Below, in pieces: positions 1 to 11,643 of a DNA stretch of 64,000 nt. The translations under genes were made by a program, and so were the position numbers. How positions within the stretch are numbered: position 1 is the first letter of the stretch; each line of letters begins with the position of its first letter. Under the pieces are notes generated by a model, which was not told where the DNA came from, searched no databases, and saw only the letters and a program-made list of their open reading frames with translations. The DNA is from Przewalskia tangutica (lineage: Eukaryota; Streptophyta; Magnoliopsida; Solanales; Solanaceae), in NCBI GenBank assembly GCA_029844215.1, contig CM056736.1, positions 22,071,501-22,135,500 on the forward strand. Direction: 5' to 3'.

Positions 1-910
1 TATAGTGGGAAACAAAGAGTGGTTTGAATTGATAATCGCACCAAATTGGAAACATTACCCTATGTACTACTATCATAGTTTCTTATTGATGAAAGGGTGA
101 AAGATGTCAAAGAACTGCTACGTGGGTATTGATGAGGTTTGTCAAGACTAGGGCAGTATCTGCCAGATGACATTGTCTCACATGCCACTACATACTTGGT
201 ATATACCCTGTAGATAATCCTTGGTGGATAAGGATAAGTTCTATTAAATTTACTGTGCAAAGTGTATGAGATTTGTTAAGATAAAGATCATATCCTTCTG
301 ATGTATATATGTAAATGTGGGTTAAAAGAGTGTCATTCAAGAGATATTTCTTCCTATGGACAATGTGGAAATTTAAAATTTTAGTGGATAAAGTGTTGCA
401 AAATATTGGACTTAATATAGTATCAAGATGCTGCTGATAAAATGTTTTTACATCAAGGAATGATAGATCACTTGTTTCGTACAAGGGAGTTGTCAAATCT
501 ATATGGAGCTATGTTAACAATGTAGCGGGTATACACATGAATTGCCGTCATATTAAGCATGCAGTACAGATTTAGGGGAAACATTACATACCATTACAAT
601 TGAAGCAGGTGTACAAGGTAGTACCAGCTGGAAGATTGTGGCAAATTCAAAAATAGAGGAATATAGCACCGCATAGAGACTCTTTAACTTTGTTCAAGGT
701 ATTACATAAGATTCAGTTGAATATCCACAGGTAATTTAGTTCCCTACTTAACTATTTGAATTGGCAAATTGTATGTGTGTTATATTGTGGCCCTGTGAGG
801 CATCTGTTGGTTTGCTAGATACAAGTAGATAGACATAGTTATAAAGAAGACTCTGCCGAAATTTCTAGAAACATAAGACTTGTTATGAACATTCGAGGAT
901 GAATGTTTTT
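1..910 (+). mobile_element. Decayed 3' internal region of a Ty3/gypsy element
   Basis: No open frame survives. The stretch is assigned to a gypsy element only from its right edge: a sequence typical of the end of plant gypsy polyproteins (ttcgaggatgaatg at about 893-906), then a polypurine tract and an LTR. The rest holds only short frames with no motif I recognise, so it may include unrelated sequence. The 5' part of the element lies outside the window. Confidence 0.45.
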
Positions 911-923
911 AAGGGGGGAAGAA
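911..923 (+). promoter_or_regulatory. Polypurine tract of the gypsy element
   Basis: AAGGGGGGAAGAA lies directly before the LTR start TGGTACACC. This is the plus-strand primer position expected at the 5' edge of a 3' LTR. The same arrangement, inverted, is seen at 44743 and 52441. Confidence 0.7.
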
Positions 924-3900
924 TGGTACACCTCGTAAGTTTAGGACGAGGATTAAGAACGTCATTAAGATTAAGATTCGGATAATGGATGTAAGAATAT
1001 TTACACAAGCTACGAGCATGTCAATGAGAATTTAAAATTATAAGTTATATACTTCCATTAAGGATTAGTATCATATTATAAGAATTACGACATGGAAAAT
1101 GCGAGACTTTATGAAATTCTCGGGAATTAATGAAAGCGGGAGTTAAGAATTAGAAGAAGTGGAACCTAAGACTTGAGGGGTTATTTAAGAAGACTAATAA
1201 GAGCTTTGGATCATATTGCAATTATAAAAATTCAGATTTTAAATAACCTACTCTTCATTTCTTCATTTAAAAAAAAAACAACACTCACACATCTCTTCTT
1301 TCTCTCCACATTCAGCAAAAATTCACACCCATTGCCACACCCAATTTGAAGCTTTTAATTCCTTTCCCAAGACTAAATCATCCTACAATTAAAAAGCCAA
1401 AGAAGACACACCAAAATGAAGAGGAAAGCAGTGGGTTTCGGTCCTCACTGGGCCGAAACTTAGGCTGGAAAATTCTAGGTTTTTTCGTGATAATTTGGAA
1501 AGGAAAACATGTATAAATGATGGGTCAACATAGGGGGGGTACATGCATGTTAATTTGGAGTTGAAAGAGGTGTGAAAATTGAGAAGAAAGATGGGCAGAA
1601 AATCGCTGGTTGCAGGCAGATTTTTAGTCAACTTTGGAGGGATATATATCTTCGTATATTAGGAGTTTTTGGGTGTTTCAAAAGCATAAAATGAATTTCG
1701 TCGGCTCTAATTTCCAACTCAACAAACCTCTAGTCGATAGGACACCGGAGTAGAGAGTTATGAACGTTACAGGTTCAGCTGACAAAGTAGTGACTAAAAA
1801 TCGGGACTGTTTTGGGGATTAAATTAAGGTATGAAAATTCTTCCTTCTATGCTATAATTGAAGTTGCATATTGTTTTAGTTGAAGTAATGGACTTGTGGT
1901 AGGAAGAAATATTGAATTTAGACAATGCATGTGTCAATTTTGGGTATGAGTCGAATTGGGCTGTTTCGGGTATATGTTGAATTTGTGTGTTGTGTCGTAA
2001 ATTTCATCACTAATTGCGTATTAAAAATGGAAGAAAGTGTGAAGATTAAAGATATAATCGTTATATGGAATTGTTGGAAACATAAAGTAATATTAAGAGT
2101 TAAGAAAATAGTTAAAATGGTTGCATGTTAATGGCCTAAAATTCATGGATAATTCTCGGACATTATGTGACCTTTATGGGATGTTTTGATGCAAGATTAA
2201 TTGTTACTATTATTAGTATCATCATCGTAATTGTATGGTGAGATTGAAAGAAACATTGATACTTTGTGTTGTAATTAGTTATATAAGGTGACGAGAGATG
2301 AATTGAAATTTAAGGAACTAAGAAAAGAGTTTTCGAATCTCAGACATTGTTGTAACATTTTAAGGATTGAATGAACATGGTAAATAGGTGTGATAGTCAC
2401 TTTGATGGTTGAAATTGTTGCCTTTCATAAATAAGGGAAATGAGACTGTATGATGGCGTATATGCAGTATATGAGGCCTAATTAGATTACATATTGAAAT
2501 GGTTGGTTTGATTTGTACTGTTGGCTAATTGTGGATACGCACATAAACAGAGAAAATGCTGCCCAAATTTTTATAGAAATAGGAAGCCGTTATTCAGTAT
2601 AACTTACGTTAGAAGCCCTAGAATTAATGGTCGTATTATTATTATTATTATAGGCTGACATACTAGACGAGGCGTATCCTAGTATTGCATTGATTGCGCG
2701 ACTAAGAGGTATGTGAACTATTCTTTCTTTCTTTGGCATGATTTTGTAAAAATCTTTCTTCTTTCTTTTAGTATGATTTTAATGAAAGTACGGCGGACGT
2801 ACGTGATTCCTTCAAAGTCTAGTTTTACTAAAATAATGATTCATGATATGATAAGTGCCTTGACTTTCCAAATGATGTTTTAAAATGATATATGATACGA
2901 TAAGCGCCTTGATTTTCCAAAAGATGATTTAAAGGATATATGAGATGATAATGCCTTTTTCTTATTCCATTGAGAGTCAAATGATAATTTAAGTTATATA
3001 TGGTTGCTCATGATATTCTGCTCGTGCCAGGTGTTATTACTCATTTCACCGAGTTCCTCACTGTAGGTCGGACACGTTATATGAACATATAAGATGATGA
3101 AGATTCCATCGAGTCCCTCACTAGAGGGTCGAGACATGTTATACATATATGATTTCACCGAGTCCCAGACTGGGCCGGGACATGGTATATTGATAATTCC
3201 ATCGAGTCCCTCACTGCAGGGCCGAGACATGTTATATTGATAATTGCATCGAGTCTCTCACTTGAGGGCCGAGACATGTTATATACATACATATGGACAT
3301 GATGACTCTATGGGTAAGCATTCAGGATTACTGATATGATTCTTTATTTCACATGGCACAGTTATGATTTCATTTTCAATATTTTATGTTTTCATACTCG
3401 ACATTATTTTCGCATCGACCCCTTTTCATTCGTGGGGACGCGTTCATGCCCGCAAGTACAAATATTCAGTTCGGCGATCCTCCGGCTTAGGATTCCTGCT
3501 CAGCTGTTTTCTTGGGAGCTCCACTGTCCGGAGTTAGCCATTCTGGTACAGATTCGCTATTCTAGACTTATGTATATTTAGGGGCACGACACGGCCCTAT
3601 CCCGTCATATTATGTTATCTTTCTCTTAGAGGTCTGTAGACAGTTGTGGGTGATAAATGTGTTTTGGACTCGTGTAGAACGTTTATGCGGTTGAGCTAAC
3701 TGTATTGTTGCACTTATTTTGTGATGTTTCCGTATATAGTGGCGGCCTTGCCGGCTTGCCTATTGTGAATACTTCTTTGTTTATGTGATGCTATTTGGTG
3801 GCAGCCTAGTCGTCTAGCCTGTTGTGATTGTTCGATAGTCAGGTGAGGCACTTGCTCGCCGCCTATTTTGGGTATATGTTATAGATGCAGCGTTGTGCTG

Positions 3901-4005
3901 CCGAATGTTCTATTACCCTTAAGTGTCAGTTGATTACGTGACAAGTTAGTGTAATGGCGTTCAATTAGGGCATCGGATCGCGGCCCGTCGGGTCGGGTCG
4001 TGACA
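924..4005 (+). repeat. 3' LTR of a Ty3/gypsy (Tekay-like) element, about 3.1 kb
   Basis: The LTR begins TGGTACACCTCG after the polypurine tract and ends GGGTCGGGTCGTGACA at 4005. The solo LTR at 32291-36435 has the same type of ends. Near 3570-3660 it carries the block seen in the other Tekay-like LTRs of the window (a degenerate GC-rich hairpin, then CTCTTAGAGGTCTGTAG). Sequence resumes at 4006 in the middle of an Athila-like LTR, so this element is nested there. If 4006-4010 (GAAAT) is the target duplication, its partner is outside the window. Confidence 0.75.
3046..3290 (+). repeat. Tandem repeat inside the gypsy LTR
   Basis: About five degenerate units of 45-60 bp each begin CAYCGAGTCCCTCACT and contain GGGCCGAGACATGTTATA. 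Units start near 3047, 3108, 3157, 3202 and 3247. This is an LTR-internal minisatellite. Confidence 0.75.
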
Positions 4006-4401
4006 GAAATATAGAAGGGTTCTGCACTGGGGTTGAGTGATTATATATCCTAACCGGAATATAAGACAGTCTAGTTAACCGCTATCTTAACGTAGAAGAA
4101 GAATTCATTCTAGTTGCATTAAGGATTGAATAGAGTGGATAGTCGAGGATATTGGAAGCCCTAATTCCATCATAACTGTTTTAAACTCCTTAGTATCATC
4201 ACATTAGTTTATTCCTTGCAATTTACTTTAGTTTAATCTTAGAATAAAAATACAAACAAATTAACGTTCGCCAAATAGAAACTAATGTTTAGATAATCGG
4301 TACTTGATAACCAGTCTCTGAGGACGATATTCGGTCTTATCAGACTATATTATTTGTCAACGATGCGTGCGCTTGCGTGAGCATTCGAAATATCGCTAAC
4401 A
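4006..4401 (+). repeat. 3' fragment of the Athila-like 5' LTR
   Basis: It matches 7632-8024 of the 3' LTR almost base for base, from GAAATATAGAAGGG to ATATCGCTAACA. The fragment starts exactly where the gypsy LTR ends, which identifies the gypsy insertion point. Confidence 0.85.
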
Positions 4402-4434
4402 TGTTTTTTGCGTCGTTGCCGGGGACTGGCGTAC
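4402..4434 (+). promoter_or_regulatory. Primer-binding region, Athila/Tat type
   Basis: GCGTCGTTGCCGGGGACTGGCG follows the LTR after a short T-run. It resembles the conserved GGCGCCGTTGCCGGGGA sequence that follows the 5' LTR in Athila/Tat elements, with one difference in the core. The tRNA assignment (Asp type) is from family knowledge. Confidence 0.6.
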
Positions 4435-4669
4435 TTTCAATATCGAATTATCTAATCTTATTTCTAATTTAGTTTGTATATATTTGATTATGTTATTTTA
4501 TTTCTAATTTGGTTTCTCCAGGAACAAGTTTCTAACTTGTTCTGCGAACAACTTTTTATCACTTTTTGTGATTTTTCTTATTTTGAAGGTAAAGTTAAAA
4601 AAAAAAAGACTACTACTACTATTAGAGGCAGTGGAATCATCAACAACAGCCTAACCCACAGGTTCCACA

Positions 4670-5271
4670 GGAATATCAAAATGAGTTGTATGCAGCCATA
4701 CTCAGGCTCACCAAGTGCCAGACTCAGTTTATGGCTGAGACAAAGGTGTCCGTCAAACATTTGGAGACACAAATAGGACAGTTGATGGATATAGTGAGCA
4801 ACGTACCGCAAGAAAATCTACCTAGCGACATAATTGTGTGGGGAGTGATACGCAGAGTGAGGAACCTGAACCACAACAAGCTGTTGAGAATGATAATGAA
4901 TTGAGAGAGATAGTTGGTGTAGAGAAAGAAGAGGTTACTAAGATCCAACTTTTCACCTTTTTGGGTTCTTTAGAATTTCTTTTTCCTATACCCGTTGCAG
5001 AAGAGTCACCACCAACTACCATTGCTGAGCCCCAACCAGAATGTCCATACCCTCAAGGGCACCCCCAAAAGTTGAGAGATGTAGGTAGTTTCACTGATCC
5101 CTACATTATAGAGAGCCTAGAAGACAAGTCTGCCTTGTGTAATTGGGGGATAATCATAGATATGAGGCCTTTGTTTGAAAAAAATATTGTAGGAAAAGTG
5201 AGATCTGCAACAATGACTATGCGGATTGCAAGCAGTTCGCAGAAAGATCCAATGGGCACTAGTAAAGGTTA
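4670..5271 (+). pseudogene. Athila-like gag C-terminus and aspartic protease relic
   Basis: Two overlapping frames on the plus strand carry recognisable pieces. Around 4686-4840 the peptide reads FMAETKVSVKHLETQIGQL then LPSDI, which matches the conserved end of Athila-type gag. Around 4838-5271 the peptide contains PQKLRDVGSFTDPYII followed by ALCNWG, the place of the Athila protease active-site segment (usually a D-L-G-A type motif). Here the catalytic Asp appears replaced by Asn, so protease activity is unlikely. A frame change joins the two parts, and the reading stops at 5271 with no polymerase domains. Family assignment is confident; any function is not supported. Confidence 0.7.
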
Positions 5272-6694
5272 ACTGCGTCCGGCTAAAAGACGTTAAAGAC
5301 AACGCTTGTTGGGAGGCAACCCAATGTTTTTAATTACGTTATTTTAATTTTTATTATAGTTTGTTTTATTTTATCTTGAACAGTCTCACGGTCTTGGGTT
5401 TTGATGGCAGGTGGACTAGGGACTGACTCTAAGGGGGAAAGAATCAAAAGCGCTGAAACTTCAGAGAGCCCAAAATATGTGCAATTTCCATAATCTCATC
5501 CCAGACCTCCGTTATGATCGGTGTGTTGTGTCAGTAGGTTGTCCCTTATTTCTAGTCTTCATACATGAGGAACAATGTGTCGTTTAAGTTTGGGGGGATC
5601 TTAGTTTATTTTGTGTGTCTGTTTTTGAGTCTTTTTTTATTTGTCTTTGTGTTGTTCCATGTGTTTTTGAGTTATAATTTTTTATGGATCATGTATGTGG
5701 TAGTTGCTTAAGATATTGAGTGGATAAAGTGGGATAATGTAATGAAATTAAAAGCAAAAATCTGTGTGCTCAAGTTAGATATGCCAAAAATTCATGACAT
5801 CTAATTATTTGGGATATTTGTGCTTAGCCTATGTGTGTCAGTTATGAAAAGAAAAGATGAAAAATGTCTAGAAAATTTGTTTGCTTGTTATTTGAGGCGA
5901 AATAGTTAAGATGTACATGTAGGAAGATGATTCAAGCGTTTCTTTGATAGTCATTCTGACCATTCATTACCTACCCTGACATGAATTGTATCACTAGTCA
6001 GCCCCTTTGAGCCTAAAATAAGATATTTGTTTGACACCCTATGATTCCCTGTTTGTTCCATAAGTGATAATTGAAAGTTAGTGGGATGAAAAGTGTTGAA
6101 AAAGAAACAAAAAGAGAATTGAAAAATTTGATGCACCCCAATGAAGAATATGCAAAAGCCTAAGTTTGGGGGTGCCTGTCATTTATAATGTATCTCATTC
6201 TCTCAAAATAAAAGAGGGGGAAAATAGGTATAAGATTAAAAATGAAATCAAAAAGAAGGAAAATGAGTTGAATGAGAAAAACGCTTATGTTATGTAATTT
6301 GAGCCTAAATGCCTACTTTTACCTACTCCTGCCTAAGCCTACATTACAACCCTTGAAAGTCCTGATGATCTTTAATGTGTATATCTATGATTAGTAGAGA
6401 ATAACAAGTAAACATGTCTATAACATTAGGGAAAGATGGTTGAAATTGACATGCATAGGTTAGGTGTTTGTATTTTCAATTGATCATGATCTAAGTGAAT
6501 TTGCGAAATATCTAACTTGAAATTCTAGATTGCTAAGTATTAATGTTATATATGTTCTAACATATTATCCCATCTTTCGTCCATGAATTTAAAAGAGCAT
6601 TGCTATAACTATTTGATCCATTTTATTGAGTCTTTTATTTGATTTTGTTTTCGTATTTTATTTTTTGTTTAGTGCTTTACTCGAGGGCGAGTAA
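5272..6694 (+). other. Non-coding 3' internal region of the Athila-like element
   Basis: It starts with CGTCCGGCTAAAAGACGT and TTGGGAGGCAACCCAA (about 5276-5325), sequences that typically follow pol in Athila elements. This suggests a deletion joined the protease directly to the 3' untranslated region. The rest is AT-rich with repeated AAGTTTGGGGG-type tracts (near 5586, 6160 and 6700). No gene is visible. Confidence 0.6.
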
Positions 6695-6712
6695 AGTTTA
6701 AGTTTGGGAGTT
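6695..6712 (+). promoter_or_regulatory. Polypurine tract of the Athila-like element
   Basis: AAGTTTAAGTTTGGGAG lies immediately 5' of the 3' LTR start TGTTAAGC at 6713. Confidence 0.6.
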
Positions 6713-8024
6713 TGTTAAGCATATTTTATATACACTTTTTAAGTCATTTTTAGTTAGTATTTTACTCATTTTGTTTGTGTTTAGTATAGTATTATGGTAA
6801 AAAAAATTCTTTTGAGTCACAACGGTCATAAATGGAGAAATGTCAAAAAGAAGATGAAATGAGCTTATTTGAGATGGAATTGCACAATAAAAGGCCAAGA
6901 AATGAAGCCTAAGAAGTATAGAAGAAATCAGACGAGGCCCGGACGAGAAAATAACGAAAAATCAGAAAATCCAGAATGGGAAGCCACCGGAACCGCGGTG
7001 CCTAATATTCAGAGAGGCTGCAGTACTTTCAGCACCGCGGTGCCATTCTGCAGGACCGCGGTGTCGGGGGGCATTTTTCCAGATCCGAGATGAAATTGGT
7101 CAGGGGCAGAAGGGTCCAGGGCACACGATTTGTGCAGTATATAATTCCTAAAACTTTGACCTAAGGGGGTATCTTGTACATATTCCACAATTCTACTTTG
7201 GAGGCTAGGAAAAGAGGCAAGACAACTTTGGAGGCTTTTCAAGTTATTTTCTTTTCTTTGTTTTTCCTTATTTTTAATTTAGTTACTGTATGGATTTTGT
7301 GTTAGTTCTTAGCGTGACTATGACTAGGAGCTAAACACTTTATTAGGGCTTTCATTTTGAATCGCTTGAAATTCTTATTCATGAATTAATGCAGTAGTTT
7401 GATTTCTTCTTCACTTGATTAAAATTTATTCAATAATTGGTATGAATGTTTGATAGTTAATTGATCACTAATTATCATAATCAATATGATTTCGAATCAA
7501 GAACCGAGATGAGAGATTTGGATATGCTGTAATTGAATAGACATAGGTTAAAATCGCGAACGAAAGTACCCCGATACTTGTGTAGCATTATAAGTTACTG
7601 TTCCTAATCCTCCTAGGTAAATCCTATCATAGAAATATAGAAGGGTTTTATGCTGGGGTTGAGTGATTATATATCCTAACCGGAATATAAGACATTCTAG
7701 TTAACCGCTATCTTAACGTAGAAGAAGTCCTTCTAGTTGCATTAATGATTGAATAGAGTGGATAGTCGAGGATATTGGAAGCCCTAATTCCATCATAACT
7801 ATTTTAAACCCCTTAGTATCATCACCTTAGTTTATTCCTTGCAGTTTACTTTAGTTTAATCTTAGAATAAAAATACAAACAAAATAACGTTCACCAAATA
7901 TAAACTAAAGCTTAGATAATCGGTACTTGATAACCAGTCTCTGAGGACGATATTCGGTCTTATCAGACTATATTACTTGTCAACGATGCGTGCGCTTGCG
8001 TGAACATTCAAAATATCGCTAACA
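6713..8024 (+). repeat. 3' LTR of the Athila-like element, 1312 bp
   Basis: It begins TGTTAAGCATATTTT and ends ATATCGCTAACA, with TG...CA ends. Near 6990-7080 it holds several CCGCGGTGCC-type phrases, also found in the LTRs at 9651 and 25367. The solo LTR at 9651-10962 has the same length and similar ends but has diverged. The flanking 5 bp on the right is GTGGT; its partner cannot be checked. Confidence 0.85.
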
Positions 8025-9650
8025 GTGGTTTATCCTCGCACTTAAATAGGTGATCTCCTATAAGGTATCCTACTATACCCCAATTCACAAGTGTTAGAAA
8101 TCATTAAAAGTTTCCCCAACCTAAACCTCAATCGTATGAGGATCGTTAAAGGTTTGGAAGCTTAACATTTACCCACCATGCAGGTAGCACTTTAAGGTCT
8201 ATAGCGGGAACGACTTTGAATTCCTGTTTCTTTACAGAAATCATCATCCGAAGTGCTCTTGCGTCCACCGAAGCACTCAACTGAACCTTTACGATTTAGT
8301 TTTTCCATTGAACCAAATTCTAGGGATCTCCAACCAGTATGGTTGGGTTTCCACCGTATTAGTTCTTATAGTTTGGGTTTTAAGCCAATTCCCCTAGACC
8401 GACAGAACTCTTGATCTTTGGGTAGCATTTTAGTTAAAGAGACCGCTATATCCTTTGATTAGTAATCAAGGAAGTGGCACTCGTGATGATCAACTGTCAT
8501 ACAGTCTTATGTCTCAGACAGATATGTCCAGACGCCGTCATCCGTGCCCTTATAATATATAACTGATGAAGGTACGAGTTACTCCTAATGAGGGACATCC
8601 TCTAAGAGGTCGTGAAGTTACTCAACTTCTCATCATGCTTTGTACAAAACGATAAACTCCGATTCCCTTATGAATCGGCTGATGCAAGTTTGCGTAGAGA
8701 TTTTCCAAAGATACACCATGCACATCCTTTTGTGGCTTTGGTGTTCTTCAAATTTGATGTCCAGTTTGCATCAATGTGTTCTCCCAGAACTGCTGGACGT
8801 CCAGAATACCATAATCCATAGATAAGCGAATATTTCAGATATCGTCATATCTGAGTTAACGCCTTCTATTGATCATTTCCAAAATCATGAGTGAACCTTA
8901 GTTCAACTGATATTCTTTATGAGCCGATACCAGGTCAGTTGTAGTGTGTAAAATACATTGAAATGCATGTGACATGCGTCTATCGCTCCTGGTATATGGG
9001 TACACCATGATTTCAATCAATTCTATGATTCATATCCATTGGTGACTTCAACGAGACTGTCAAAACACCTCACAAATGAGTTTGGTTTAGACCAGTCCGT
9101 TAGATGCCTTAGAAATCCCAATTCCTAATAAGTCATATGCTCTACCCATATCATTTCGTGTCGAAACATAGTTTCAACATAATCTTAGTCTCTAGGATCA
9201 ACCAAGGACTACTACCTGTGATCAACATGTTGTCTACGTAAAGGCACATCATGACTAATGAGTCAGAATTACCTTTCATGTAGACACATTTGTCATACTC
9301 ATTAACGGAAAAACCCTTCGATAGTAGAGTACTATCAAAGTTTTCACACCATTGCTTCGGGGCTTATTTTAGCCCGCACAGAGATTTGAAAAGTTGACAT
9401 ACTTTCTTCTCTTCCCTGGAACCACATACCCCTCAGGTTGTTCCGTATTACTTTCTTCTTCCACTTTCAGACTTTTCGTTTTCCAAATGTTGGCTTTCTA
9501 GCTTCAGACTCAATGTTTCTGTAGTCAGATTCATTGTTTCTGTTTTATCTGAAACTTCCAGGAAAAAAAATGTAAACATTTAAGGGACCATAATGGAAGT
9601 TCAGGAAGAAGCCCAATAGTTTATCAAACCAACTATTCGGTTAAGAAGGT
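8025..9650 (-). pseudogene. Ty1/copia reverse transcriptase and RNase H relic
   Basis: Reverse-strand translation gives copia landmarks in order, from high to low coordinate. A PEGYVVPG-like segment lies near 9430, then LKQAP-like remains. The catalytic box appears as CLYVDNMLITG (about 9213-9245), where YVDN replaces the usual YVDD. An RNase H segment (ESEFIVLYKA, then LHDLLEDVP) lies near 8600-8690, and the polyprotein end SKDIAVSLTKMLP...RGIGLKP near 8380-8470. Stops and frame changes are frequent. The 3' LTR expected to the left is missing: at 8025 the sequence passes into the Athila-like LTR. The family is clear; the clade is not. Confidence 0.75.
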
Positions 9651-10962
9651 TGTTGAGTATATTTTATATACACTTTTTGAGTCATTTTTAGTTAGTATTT
9701 TTCCTGTTTTCTTTGTGTTTTGTATAGTGTTAGGTTTTTTTTATTTGAGTCACATTGGTCCTAAGGGAGAAAATACCTAAAAAAGGGTTGAAAAGGGCAG
9801 AAAAAGAGTCCCGAGAAGTATATAAGAAATTTGGAAAAATCCGGATGAAAAATGATTAAGGGCCGCGACGCTCGGATGCAAGAGCCGCGGTGGAAGAGAG
9901 TGGAGCCGAGGCACTAAAATTCCAGAAGCTGAAGAAAATAAATTACCATCGAAGGCGCCGCGGTGCCGGGAAGCTGAGCCGCAACGCTTGACCTCCAGTG
10001 AGCAAAACTGATTTTTGACGAATTAGAGCCGCGCCGCTACCCTGGCTGAGCCGCGCGCCGATGCGGAAATTTGAGAAAAATGGGCCGAATTTCAGTCAGA
10101 AACCCTAATCTTTAAGAGACTCAGAAATGGTTTTGGGACAATTATAAATAGAAGGCATTGGCTCATTATTCAGGGACCAGAAATCACCTCTTGAGAGCAG
10201 ATTTGGAGCTTAAGGATTCTTGCAATTCCAGTTCTTCAGTATTAGCGTATGTATGATATTTTTAGTTTGTAATTCTTTTATTATGAACTAATTACTTTGT
10301 TTGGGTTTTAAGCCGAATTCGCTTGAACCCGTCATTATGATATTAATGTTATAGTTTGATTTCTTCTTCTATGTTATTAAGATCTATTCAACTTGTGATG
10401 ATTGTTTGATAATTAACTGATCACTAATTCTCATAACTTATATGATTTCAAATCGAGATCTGAAAAGGAAGATTTGAATATGTTATAGTTTATTAGACAT
10501 AGGTTAAAATCGTTGACGAAAGTACCGCGATACTTGTGTAGTAAATAAGGTTATTATTCTTAATCCTCTTGTGTGGTAAAACTTATCATAGAAATATAGA
10601 AAGTCTCTGCATAAGGTTAAGTTTCTATATGTCCTAACCAGAATATAGAACATATTAGTTAATCTTCTATCTCAATAGGAAGAATGATGACTATGTATTA
10701 ATGGAATAATAGGGTGGATAATTCATGAAGGTGAGAATACCTAATCTTTCCCATTCGTGATTCTAATTTGTGATTACTGTCCATATATTTACTGCATTCT
10801 TAGATTAATAACTTCATCAAATTATCGATAACCAAATAGAAACTAAAAATCAAACTATAGGTAATTGACAATTTAATCCCTGAGGATGATAACTCGATCT
10901 TACAAATATTTATTACTTAAGTGATACATAAATTTGCGTAAGCACATAGAAATATCGCAACA
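9651..10962 (+). repeat. Solo LTR of an Athila-like family inside the copia relic
   Basis: TGTTGAGTATATTTT...AATATCGCAACA is 1312 bp, the same length as the LTR at 6713-8024 and with the same kind of ends. It is flanked by AAGGT (9646-9650) and AAGGC (10963-10967), a 5-bp target duplication with one mismatch. Copia reverse transcriptase sequence lies on both sides. It contains repeated GCCGCGGTG/GAGCCGCG phrases (9860-10060). No internal region is present, so it is a product of LTR-LTR recombination. Confidence 0.85.
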
Positions 10963-11643
10963 AAGGCTGTCTTAATCATCCATGTAACGCAAGACTGTAA
11001 TGACCCTGGATGTTAAACTATTTACAGTGGAGCACATGTCCAAATAGCCGAGACCTTATACTTGTCATTATATCCATCTACTTTGTACTCAATTTGAGTA
11101 TCCACTATTACAATCCAGAGGTTCTTTTCCCAGAGGAAGATCAACCATCACACAAGTGTGGTTCTATCTAATGGAGTCTATTTCTTTCTTTTTAGCTTAT
11201 TTCCAAAGCAGTGCTTCTGGAGATGACAATTCTTTATTAATTGTCCATGGATTAGATCCAACCATACAAGCTATAAGGTCTGGAACAAATCTTTGTCCCC
11301 TCTTTTTGCTCTGTCTCGGTTCAACATCTTGAATTCATGAGTTATGTAGATATGAAACATTAAGTTCTGGATAGTCAGCAACTTCCGAGTCGTATAGATC
11401 TGGAACTTCTAGTTCCGGATAGTTAGACACTCACGGATTCTTGTTAACCTCGGGCAATTACTTTTTTTCCCTTCTCAAGGAAAATTATCTTCAAAGAATT
11501 CAATATTCTTTGGCACCAATATACGAAATGCACTACTGTTATTTGCAGATCCAGTGGATATGTAATCTATAGTCTTAGGTCCAACTTGACCCACTTTGGC
11601 TTTGGTATTTCAAAACTTGCCACACTACATCATTTCACAATAT
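10963..11643 (-). pseudogene. Ty1/copia relic: integrase-RT linker and N-terminal reverse transcriptase
   Basis: The reverse strand gives a peptide ending ...LPLGKEPLDCN (about 11100-11150), corresponding to the conserved LPxGxKxIxxKW-type entry of copia reverse transcriptase. It is followed by GLGYLDMCSTVN near 11040 (the position of xxYxxTFAPV). Stops and frame changes interrupt it. It continues the relic at 8025-9650 across the solo LTR. Confidence 0.6.

Larger units (their letters stand above)
4006..8024 (+). mobile_element. Non-autonomous Athila-like Ty3/gypsy element, 5' LTR broken
   Basis: The order is a 3' fragment of the 5' LTR (4006-4401), an Athila/Tat-type primer-binding region, a gag-to-protease relic, about 1.4 kb of non-coding sequence, a polypurine tract and a complete 3' LTR (6713-8024). 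Reverse transcriptase, RNase H and integrase are absent. The internal region is only about 2.3 kb, so the element depended on a partner. The first roughly 920 bp of the 5' LTR are cut off by the gypsy insertion ending at 4005. Confidence 0.75.
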
